39,321 nt of DNA from Gammaproteobacteria bacterium (GTDB lineage: Bacteria; Pseudomonadota; Gammaproteobacteria; Pseudomonadales; Pseudohongiellaceae). The notes under the pieces are model-generated. The model worked only from the letters and a program-made list of their open reading frames with translations, ran no database searches and had not been told where the DNA came from. The stretch spans positions 1-39,321 of the forward strand of contig VYCF01000044.1 in NCBI GenBank assembly GCA_009844085.1, given 5' to 3'. Positions within the stretch are counted from its first letter, which is position 1, and the number at the start of each line of letters is the position of its first letter. This document shows, one piece after another, positions 26,235 to 33,033 of the stretch. A program made the position numbers and the translations under genes.

Positions 26235-27710
26235 TCAATCGGGATCGAGCACCGCGACGTTGTCGAAACCGGAGTCCATCAGGTGGGCGGCGTGCAGGCG
26301 GCTGATCATGCCGCGTTCGCAATACAGCAGGTAGCGCGGGCCCCGGTCGAGTTTTTCGAAGTCTCCGCGCAGGCGGTAAAAGGGGATATGCAGCAATTGC
26401 TCACCCGCCGCTTCCCGCAGCGCCGGCGGCCGCGCCCCCTGCTCGGATTCATGGCGGATATCGATGACGATGTCCTCCGGTCCGGGTTCCGAAGTCACGG
26501 TGATCTCGTCGGTCCTGCCGCCTTCGTCGCCCCCGCTTTCAAAAAAGGCAATTTCGGTGATGAGTTGGATCGAGGCGTTGGCGAGAGCCGCGTCGAGCAC
26601 GGCGAAATCGAAACGGGATTCCTCGCGTTCGATACGCCCCGGCCGCGCTTTCGTCGTCGGCTTGTCCGAGATCACCGCGCAATATTCGGGAATGTGCCGG
26701 GAGAATTCCTCGGTGCCGATGGTGCGGGCCAGGTCGATGATCTGCTGTTTGTCCGTTGTCGCCAGCGGGCGCAACACGAGATTGCCGGCGACACTGTCGA
26801 TGACCGAGAGGTTGGTCAGGGTCTGGCTGGAAACCTGGGCCACGCTTTCGCCGGTCACCAGCGCTTCGGCGCCGACCTCGCCGGCGATGCGGTCGGCGGC
26901 GCGCAACATCATGCGCTTGAGCACGACTCCCATCTGCGAGTTCTCGACCTTTTCGAGGATCTCCCGAACCACGTCTTCGAACGGCACGGTGACGAATTTC
27001 ACCCGATGCGAAGCGTGATATTTCATCCACAGGTACAGCGCCAACTCCTGCACCGCCAGGCGATGGGTGTCCCCTCCCAGGTTGAAGAAGCAGAAATGCG
27101 TCTGCAAGCCGCGGCGCATGGTCAGAAAACTCGAAACCGCCGAATCGAATCCGCCCGAAATCAGCGACAGCGCCGAACCCTGTCCGCCCAGGGGAAATCC
27201 GCCGAGCCCCGGGCGCCGATGCAACACGACATGGAACTCCTCATGCCTGATTTCGAGCGGGACCAGCACTTCCGGCGCGCCCAGATCGACTCCGGCGGAC
27301 TCGGTAAGCCGCTTGAGCCCGGCGCCGACGAAGGTCTCGACATCGACCGAACGAAAGGCATGCCTGCCGCTGCGTTTGCAACGCACGGCAAAAGTCTTGC
27401 CGCGCAATTGCTCGCCGTAATGCTCCATGGCCAGCTCCAGCATGCCTTCGAAATCGGGCAGCGGATATTTCCTGACCTCGAGAATGGAGGCGATTCCGGG
27501 GATGTGGCGCAACTTGTCGAGTACTTCCGGGCCGTCAGCGGCGCAGTCGATTTCGACTTCGATGACGTCCCATTCGCCGCTGACGCGCAACTGATCCTCG
27601 AATGCCTGCAAGACCGACCTGATGTTCTTGCGCAACAGCCGGACAAGCCGGCGGCGAACGGCGCGGCTCTTGATGGTGATCTCGGGAAACAGTTTGACCA
27701 GGAACAACAT
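26235..27710 (-). CDS. thiI: tRNA 4-thiouridine / thiamin thiazole sulfurtransferase ThiI with rhodanese domain
   Basis: Makes 4-thiouridine in tRNA and supplies sulfur for thiamin thiazole. The protein starts LVKLFPEITIKS, as in E. coli ThiI. A THUMP region is followed by the PP-loop SLISGGFDSAVSS, the conserved cysteine in PEYCAVISDKPT, and a C-terminal rhodanese domain with the active cysteine in YLLYCERGMIS. 491 residues, full length including the rhodanese domain found in the gammaproteobacterial form. It is divergent from the glutamine synthetase gene and shares its long upstream region. Confidence 0.96.
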   Translation of the reverse strand: MLFLVKLFPEITIKSRAVRRRLVRLLRKNIRSVLQAFEDQLRVSGEWDVIEVEIDCAADGPEVLDKLRHIPGIASILEVRKYPLPDFEGMLELAMEHYGEQLRGKTFAVRCKRSGRHAFRSVDVETFVGAGLKRLTESAGVDLGAPEVLVPLEIRHEEFHVVLHRRPGLGGFPLGGQGSALSLISGGFDSAVSSFLTMRRGLQTHFCFFNLGGDTHRLAVQELALYLWMKYHASHRVKFVTVPFEDVVREILEKVENSQMGVVLKRMMLRAADRIAGEVGAEALVTGESVAQVSSQTLTNLSVIDSVAGNLVLRPLATTDKQQIIDLARTIGTEEFSRHIPEYCAVISDKPTTKARPGRIEREESRFDFAVLDAALANASIQLITEIAFFESGGDEGGRTDEITVTSEPGPEDIVIDIRHESEQGARPPALREAAGEQLLHIPFYRLRGDFEKLDRGPRYLLYCERGMISRLHAAHLMDSGFDNVAVLDPD

Positions 27711-27792
27711 TGCGACTAGCGAAACGTCCTCGTTTGCCGTTCGGAAGCTTTGCCCCGAAACAGAGCGCTTGATTCGGAAAAACTTAGAAATC

Positions 27793-27838
27793 GCACCGGA
27801 ATGGTGCTAATATCCGCCGCAACGCACAAGTTTGGTGC
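27793..27838. promoter_or_regulatory. Pair of NtrC-binding dyads
   Basis: Two sites of the form GCAC-N7-GTGC lie at 27793-27807 (GCACCGGAATGGTGC) and 27824-27838 (GCACAAGTTTGGTGC). Their starts are 31 bp apart, about three helical turns, so both face the same side of the DNA. They lie roughly 95-130 bases before the predicted transcription start, the usual position of the NtrC enhancer. The first matches the consensus TGCACC-N5-GGTGCA except at the outer bases. Confidence 0.85.
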
Positions 27839-27900
27839 ATTGCAGGCGCCTGATTCCGAGAAATTGAACCAAAAACGGGCTTTCGACGGCTGCCGAATGG

Positions 27901-27916
27901 TGGCACATATCTTGCT
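27901..27916 (+). promoter_or_regulatory. Sigma-54 (-24/-12) promoter of the glutamine synthetase gene
   Basis: TGGCAC-N5-TTGCT, a perfect match to the sigma-54 consensus with correct spacing of the GG and GC pairs. Transcription would start near 27927, leaving a leader of about 114 bases before the gene at 28041. Together with the NtrC dyads it points to nitrogen-starvation control by the ntrBC products encoded downstream. Confidence 0.92.
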
Positions 27917-27975
27917 GCTTTTCTTGCTGCCTGAAAGGGTCAACGTAAGACACAACCCGGAACCACGGTAAACCC

Positions 27976-28044
27976 ATGATAACCGAAGGGGCCGGCGGTC
28001 TGGCGGCTCAGCAATCCATAAACGAGGAGATAGTTGGAAAATGA
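27976..28044 (+). CDS. Possible 22-residue leader peptide coupled to glutamine synthetase
   Basis: ATG at 27976 opens 22 codons (MITEGAGGLAAQ...) whose TGA overlaps the ATG of the synthetase gene as ATGA. It lies downstream of the sigma-54 start site, so it would be in the same mRNA. No strong ribosome site precedes it. It may be a coupling uORF or chance. Confidence 0.3.
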   Translation: MITEGAGGLAAQQSINEEIVGK

Positions 28045-29057
28045 AATCGAAACTGGAATACATCTGGCTTGACGGCTACACACCCACGCAGAATCTGCGC
28101 AGCAAGACCATGGTGCGGGAGGACTTCGACGGCAAGCTGGAAAGTTGTCCCCAGTGGTCGTTCGACGGCAGTTCCACCTTGCAAGCCAGCGGAGACGATT
28201 CGGATTGCCTTCTGGAGCCGGTAGCGATCATCCCCGACCCTGACCGGGCCGATGGTTACCTGGTCATGTGCGAGGTATTGAACGCCGATGGCAGCCCGCA
28301 CCGCTCAAACGGCCGCGCGACCATCGACGACGATGACGACGACTTCTGGTTCGGCTTCGAACAGGAGTATTTTCTGTGGGATCCCGCGACCAATGCGCCT
28401 CCGGGATTTCCCGCCGGCGGCTACCCGGGACCCCAAGGCCTCTATTACTGCTCCGTCGGCGCGCTCAACTGTCATGGCCGCGAAGTCGTGGACGAACATC
28501 TCGACCTCTCGCTCGAAGCCGGCATCAACGTGGAAGGCATCAACGCCGAAGTTGCCGCGGGGCAATGGGAGTTCCAGGTATTCTCCAAGGGCGCCAAGCG
28601 CGCCGGCGACGAAACCTGGCTTTGCCGTTATCTGCTCGAGCGCACGGCCGAGCGGCACGGACTCGCGATCAACTGGGAGCCCAAGCCTCTTGGCAGAGAG
28701 CTCGACTGGAACGGTTCCGGCATGCACGCCAATTTCTCCAATGAAACCATGCGTGAAGCCGGAGACGAGGAAGTATTCACGAAGATCTGCGAAAACTTCG
28801 GCAAGAATATCGATCGCCACATTTCCGTATATGGCGCCGGCAACGATCAGCGCCTGACCGGCCTGCACGAAACCCAGGCAATCGATGTATTCAACTACGG
28901 CATTTCCGACCGGGGCGCGTCGATCCGGATTCCGGTGGCCACGATCCAGGCGGGCTGGAAGGGAAGACTCGAAGACCGCCGCACGGCGTCCAACGCCGAC
29001 CCGTACAAGGTCGCCGCGGCAATCATCAAGACGACCAAGGAAGCGCTGGCCGCTTAA
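28041..29057 (+). CDS. glnII: Glutamine synthetase type II (eukaryote-type, GSII)
   Basis: Makes glutamine from glutamate, ammonia and ATP. The 338-residue length and the motifs YIWLDGYTPTQNLRSKT, WSFDGSSTLQASG, FGFEQEYFLWD, GINVEGINAEVAAGQWEFQV, GSGMHANFSN and DRGASIRIPV identify GSII, the decameric eukaryote-type enzyme, not the 470-residue dodecameric GSI. GSII lacks the adenylylated tyrosine loop of GSI, so control probably rests on transcription. The promoter is a sigma-54 site with paired NtrC dyads. The position, ahead of ntrB-ntrC, is where GSI (glnA) normally sits, so GSII seems to have replaced it here. Confidence 0.93.
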   Translation: MKSKLEYIWLDGYTPTQNLRSKTMVREDFDGKLESCPQWSFDGSSTLQASGDDSDCLLEPVAIIPDPDRADGYLVMCEVLNADGSPHRSNGRATIDDDDDDFWFGFEQEYFLWDPATNAPPGFPAGGYPGPQGLYYCSVGALNCHGREVVDEHLDLSLEAGINVEGINAEVAAGQWEFQVFSKGAKRAGDETWLCRYLLERTAERHGLAINWEPKPLGRELDWNGSGMHANFSNETMREAGDEEVFTKICENFGKNIDRHISVYGAGNDQRLTGLHETQAIDVFNYGISDRGASIRIPVATIQAGWKGRLEDRRTASNADPYKVAAAIIKTTKEALAA

Positions 29058-29064
29058 GGCGTTT

Positions 29065-29092
29065 GGCGGGTCCGGCGCCAGCCGGGCCCGCC
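29065..29092 (+). terminator. Strong stem-loop between glutamine synthetase and ntrB
   Basis: A 12-bp G/C-rich stem, GGCGGGTCCGGC against GCCGGGCCCGCC with one G-U pair, and a four-base loop GCCA. No T-run follows. It lies between the synthetase stop and the ntrB start and may lower readthrough or protect the upstream mRNA, so that far more synthetase than NtrB is made. Confidence 0.55.
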
Positions 29093-29119
29093 CGGTCGCG
29101 CCTTGCGCGGGATATACCT

Positions 29120-30244
29120 GTGGAAGGGCGAATCGATTACAGGCGGCTGCTGGACAGCCTGAACACGGCGGTGCTGCTGCTGGATGAGGGTCTGCACATC
29201 CGCATGGTCAATCCGGCCGCGGAAGACCTGATGGCGATGAGTTCCCGCAAGGCCGCCGGGCTCTTCCTCGGCGAGGTATTCGTGAACGGCGCGGAAGATA
29301 TCGAAGCAATGCACGAAGCCATGCGCGAGCGTAACGGCTTTACCAAGCGGCTCGCGCAACTGCATCTGTCCCATGGCAAAACGGTGGAACTCGACTACTC
29401 GATCACGCCTGTCGATCTCGACGGGGAACCGCTCGCCCTGCTCGAAATGAACTCCCTGGAATACTCCCAGCGCATCAATCGGGACCAGTTGTTCAGTTCC
29501 ACGCAGGAGACTACCCAGGAACTCGTGCGCGGCCTCGCCCACGAGATCAAGAATCCGCTCGGCGGGCTGCGCGGCGCGGCCCAGTTGCTGGCGCGGGAAC
29601 TGCCGAACGCGGAACTGATTGACTATACCAATGTCATCATCGACGAAGCCGACCGCCTGCGTAACCTGGTCGACCGCCTGACCGGCTACCGCAAACCGCT
29701 TGAGCTTCGCAGCATCAACATTCACGAGGTGGTCGAACACGTGCGCAACCTGGTCGAAGCCGAAATCGACGGCCGCGGCATCCATCTGATCAGGGACTAC
29801 GATCCCAGCATTCCGCCGCTGACGGCGGATCCCGAACAACTCATCCAGGCCATGCTCAATATCGTGCGCAACGCCATGCAATCGCTGTCGAGCCCGGACG
29901 TGAAACACGACCTCGGCACGATTACCTTGCGCACGCGCGCGATACGCAAGGTGACCTTCGGTCCGCGCTCGCGCCAGCCCGCGATTTCGATCGAAGTCAT
30001 CGATAACGGCCCGGGCATTCCGGAGCATCTGCGCGAGGCCATCTTCTTCCCCATGGTGACCAGCCGCCCTGAAGGCACGGGGCTCGGTCTCGCGATAGCG
30101 CACAGCATCGTCAGCCGCCATCACGGACTGCTCGAATGCGAAAGCGAAAAGGGGCGCACCTGTTTCCGCCTGCTATTGCCCCGTGGTTCAACAAAGAGCC
30201 GACGTGAGGCGCAGGCCGACAGCCGGGGAGAAACAAGCTCATGA
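29120..30244 (+). CDS. ntrB: Nitrogen regulation sensor histidine kinase NtrB (GlnL)
   Basis: Senses nitrogen status through PII and phosphorylates or dephosphorylates NtrC. An N-terminal PAS domain (LLDSLNTAVLLLDEGLHI, MVNPAAEDLM) is followed by the H-box GLAHEIKNPLGGLRG with the phosphorylated histidine, an N-box region (NIVRNAMQSL), and the ATP-binding G-boxes DNGPGIPEH and GTGLGLAIAHSIV. The start chosen is GTG 29120, giving 374 residues; the TTG at 29063 would run through the stem-loop. The stop overlaps the ntrC ATG (ATGA). Confidence 0.94.
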   Translation: MEGRIDYRRLLDSLNTAVLLLDEGLHIRMVNPAAEDLMAMSSRKAAGLFLGEVFVNGAEDIEAMHEAMRERNGFTKRLAQLHLSHGKTVELDYSITPVDLDGEPLALLEMNSLEYSQRINRDQLFSSTQETTQELVRGLAHEIKNPLGGLRGAAQLLARELPNAELIDYTNVIIDEADRLRNLVDRLTGYRKPLELRSINIHEVVEHVRNLVEAEIDGRGIHLIRDYDPSIPPLTADPEQLIQAMLNIVRNAMQSLSSPDVKHDLGTITLRTRAIRKVTFGPRSRQPAISIEVIDNGPGIPEHLREAIFFPMVTSRPEGTGLGLAIAHSIVSRHHGLLECESEKGRTCFRLLLPRGSTKSRREAQADSRGETSS

Positions 30245-31647
30245 ACCCGGCCCAATCCGTCTGGATTCTCGATGACGACCGCTCGATCCGCTGGGTGCTG
30301 GAAAAATCCCTGAACACCGCGGGCCTCGACACCGTGAGTTTCGACAATGGCGAGGAACTGCTGCGCCGCCTGCGTCACAGCATGCCCGACGTCATCATCA
30401 GCGATATCCGCATGCCCGGAATCAGCGGCCTGGAACTGCTGTCCGCGGTCAAATCGACGCATCCCGAACTGCCCGTGATCATCATGACCGCGCATTCGGA
30501 CCTCGACAGCGCGGTGACGTCCTACAGCCGCGGCGCATTCGAATACCTGCCCAAGCCCTTCGATATCGAAGACGCCGTCGCGGTCACCCGGCGGGCGCTC
30601 GGACACGCCAGGGAGAAAGAGGAAGAAGCCGCGGCCCGCGGCGGACAGGCGGAACCGGTACAGGAAATCATCGGCGAAGCGCCCGCGATGCAGGAGGTGT
30701 TCCGCGCCATCGGCCGGCTGTCTCATTCCAATATTTCGGTTCTGATCAACGGCGAGTCCGGCACGGGCAAGGAACTCGTGGCGCGCGCCTTGCATCAGCA
30801 TAGCCCCCGCGGCGACAAGCCGTTCGTACCCTTGAACGTGGCCGCCATTCCGGCGGACCTGATCGAATCGGAACTGTTTGGGCACGAAAAAGGCGCTTTC
30901 ACCGGCGCCACCCAGCAACGCACGGGCCGATTCGAGCAGGCCAACGGCGGCGCCCTGTTTCTCGACGAAATCGGCGACATGCCGCCGGACACACAGACCC
31001 GGCTGTTACGCGTGCTGTCTGAAGGCGAGTTTTATCGCGTCGGAGGCCATACTTCGGTGAAGGTAGACGTGCGCATCATTGCCGCCACGCACCAGAACCT
31101 GGAAGACCTGGTGCGCAAGCACCGCTTCCGGGAAGACCTGTTCCACCGCCTGAACGTGATCCGCATTCATGTGCCGAAACTGAGCGAAAGGCGTGAGGAC
31201 ATTCCGCGGCTGGCGCGGCATTTCCTCGGCCGGGCGGCGACCGAGCTCGACGTGCCGGCCAAGGTGCTGCGGCCCGAGACCGGGCAATATCTGCAAGGCC
31301 TGAGCTGGCCGGGCAACGTGCGGCAACTGGAGAATTTCTGCCGCTGGATCACGGTCATGGCCTCGGGGCGCGAGGTGCACATCACCGATCTGCCGCCTGA
31401 ATTCGCGGAACAGCGCGAACAGCCGGGGGCGGCGCGCAATTGGACTCAGGCGCTCAAATCCTGGGCCGACGAGCAGATCAAGCAGGGCAATACGGGCATC
31501 CTGGACGAAGCGACTCCGGAGTTCGAGCGCGCGATGATCGACATCGCCCTGAAACACACGGCCGGGCGCAAGCAGGACGCGGCGCTGCTGCTAGGCTGGG
31601 GCCGCAACACCCTCACCCGCAAGATCCATGAACTCGGTTCCGGGTAA
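30241..31647 (+). CDS. ntrC: Nitrogen regulator NtrC (GlnG), sigma-54 activator
   Basis: Response regulator that activates sigma-54 promoters under nitrogen limitation. Receiver domain with the phosphorylated aspartate D55 in ISDIRMPG, AAA+ domain with Walker A GESGTGKE at residues 171-178 and the sigma-54 contact loop GAFTGA at 218-223, and a C-terminal Fis-type helix-turn-helix (KQDAALLLGWGRNTLTRKI). 468 residues. It probably binds the two dyads upstream of the glutamine synthetase gene. Confidence 0.96.
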   Translation: MNPAQSVWILDDDRSIRWVLEKSLNTAGLDTVSFDNGEELLRRLRHSMPDVIISDIRMPGISGLELLSAVKSTHPELPVIIMTAHSDLDSAVTSYSRGAFEYLPKPFDIEDAVAVTRRALGHAREKEEEAAARGGQAEPVQEIIGEAPAMQEVFRAIGRLSHSNISVLINGESGTGKELVARALHQHSPRGDKPFVPLNVAAIPADLIESELFGHEKGAFTGATQQRTGRFEQANGGALFLDEIGDMPPDTQTRLLRVLSEGEFYRVGGHTSVKVDVRIIAATHQNLEDLVRKHRFREDLFHRLNVIRIHVPKLSERREDIPRLARHFLGRAATELDVPAKVLRPETGQYLQGLSWPGNVRQLENFCRWITVMASGREVHITDLPPEFAEQREQPGAARNWTQALKSWADEQIKQGNTGILDEATPEFERAMIDIALKHTAGRKQDAALLLGWGRNTLTRKIHELGSG

Positions 31648-31658
31648 GGGCCGACTGG

Positions 31659-32237
31659 TTATTGTGTAGTCGCCGGAGCTTCTCCGGCTCCGTTCCCGCC
31701 GGACTGCGCGCCGGGCTGTTGTTCCGCCTGCCGCCGTTTTTGTTCGGCGTAGACTGCGTCGAAGTTTATCGGCGCGAGCATGAGCGGAGGGAAACTGCCC
31801 TTGGTGACGATGGAATCGATGGCTTCCCTGGCGTAGGGAAAAAGAATATTCGGGCAAAGCGAAGACAGTATCTGCTCCAGTTGCTGAGACTCCATGTTGG
31901 CGCAGGCGAAGATGCCCGCCTGCTGCACTTCGACCAGGAACGCCGTTTCTTCCTCGACCTTGGCTTCGACAGTCAGGGTGAGAATTACCTCATAGGTGTT
32001 TTCCTGGAAATTCTGGGAGCGGCTTTTCACTTCGAAATTGATGTTCGGACTCCATTGTCCGGTGAAGACGCCGGGGCTGCGCGGCGATTCGAATGAAAAA
32101 TCCTTCAGGTAAATGCGCTGCAAGGCGAACTGCGGAGCGTTGGGATCCGCCTGTGGCTGCTGCTGCGCCGCCGCCTCTGGCGGCGCCGCTTCCTGGTCGT
32201 TCTGTTCGCTTTGCTCGTTCTGTTCGTTCTCAGCCAT
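31659..32237 (-). CDS. secB: Protein-export chaperone SecB
   Basis: Tetrameric chaperone that holds precursors unfolded for SecA. Core from about residue 36: FALQRIYLKDFSFESP, SPNINFEVKSRSQ, YEVILTLTVEAK and the C-terminal CPNILFPYAREAIDSIV, FPPLMLAPINFDAVYAE. 192 residues, longer than the usual 155-165 because of low-complexity glutamine- and alanine-rich ends. It converges with ntrC, eleven bases apart. The usual neighbour grxC between secB and the rhodanese gene is absent. Confidence 0.95.
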   Translation of the reverse strand: MAENEQNEQSEQNDQEAAPPEAAAQQQPQADPNAPQFALQRIYLKDFSFESPRSPGVFTGQWSPNINFEVKSRSQNFQENTYEVILTLTVEAKVEEETAFLVEVQQAGIFACANMESQQLEQILSSLCPNILFPYAREAIDSIVTKGSFPPLMLAPINFDAVYAEQKRRQAEQQPGAQSGGNGAGEAPATTQ

Positions 32238-32282
32238 GATAGCTCCATGTTGAACGGCGGCGGGCTCGCACCCGGACGACCG

Positions 32283-32699
32283 TTATTTCTGAATAAGCGG
32301 AAAGGACCGCGCGGTCCACTCCGAAATGCCGCCGGCCAGTTTGGCGACGTTGCCGTGCCCGGCCTCCTCGATGCTCTTGACCGCGGCGCCAGACTGCTGG
32401 CCCATCTTGCAGACGACCAGCTTGGGCTTGTCCTTGTGCTTGTTCAATTCGGCCATGCGCTGTTTGAGTTTCGCCAGCGGAATATTGATCGCGCCGGCGA
32501 TATGGCCCTGATCGAATTCCTTGCGGTCCCTCACGTCGACAACGACGGCGCCCTCGCGGTTGATCATCATGACTGCCTGCTGCGGGCCGATCGAGCGGGA
32601 AGCGGCGCGCGAATGATAAACGATAATGGCCAGCAGGGTAACTACCCACATGCCCGACAGAATCGGGTGATTGCCTATGAATTCAATGAATTGCGCCAT
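32283..32699 (-). CDS. yibN: Membrane-anchored rhodanese-like protein (YibN type)
   Basis: 138 residues with an N-terminal membrane helix (MWVVTLLAIIVYHS) and a rhodanese domain: VVDVRDRKEFDQGHIAGAINIP and an active-site cysteine in VVCKMGQQSG. Likely a cytoplasm-facing sulfurtransferase of unknown partner. The ATG at 32699 (MAQFIEFIGNHPILS) fits YibN relatives; an upstream frame to 32771 does not. It lies just upstream of secB on the same strand, as in related genomes. Confidence 0.88.
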   Translation of the reverse strand: MAQFIEFIGNHPILSGMWVVTLLAIIVYHSRAASRSIGPQQAVMMINREGAVVVDVRDRKEFDQGHIAGAINIPLAKLKQRMAELNKHKDKPKLVVCKMGQQSGAAVKSIEEAGHGNVAKLAGGISEWTARSFPLIQK

Positions 32700-32845
32700 T
32701 CGGGAAACGGTTTGCCGACGGGTCTGGGCAGCGAAAGACCGGGCCTTGAGAAACGGGCAGGAAGTATACACTTCCCTTGGCGCATCCGGTAGCAGCTGCC
32801 GCTGCCGCTGATGCCGATGTGCTGGCGCCGATGCGTTCAGATGTC

Positions 32846-32954
32846 ATTCTGCGCGGAGCGAAGCGCAGTGACGCGGGGCATCCATGCCCCTCGCCCCTGC
32901 GGGGCGGCGCTGTGCGCCGTCCAAAATGGCAATCCTGCCATTTTGTCGCAGAAT
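32846..32954. repeat. Palindromic multi-hairpin element upstream of cas9
   Basis: About 110 bases bounded by the inverted repeat ATTCTGCG/CGCAGAAT. Inside are consecutive perfect hairpins: CTGCGC/GCGCAG (32849-32868), GGGGCA/TGCCCC (32875-32890), CGCCCC/GGGGCG (32892-32906), CGGCGC/GCGCCG (32905-32919) and a 9-bp stem AAAATGGCA/TGCCATTTT (32923-32944). The border sequence resembles widely dispersed palindromic repeats that begin GTCATTCTG. Such elements are usually non-coding REP- or MITE-like. The remaining bases of 32700-33033 hold nothing else recognisable. Confidence 0.7.
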
Positions 32955-33033
32955 CCGCGGAGCATTTGGCAATTTCGGGCAAGTGAGTGGATACTACGCA
33001 CCTATCGCTTGAATGAACTGGAACGAACTGCGA

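Noticed and set aside
32990..33016. Weak anti-repeat-like match on the minus strand upstream of cas9, followed by a terminator-like hairpin
   Set aside because: Only ATAGGTG and a CATTCA-like stretch match. Bases that would pair with the essential 5' repeat segment GTTGTCTTAG mostly mismatch, so it is not a credible tracrRNA.
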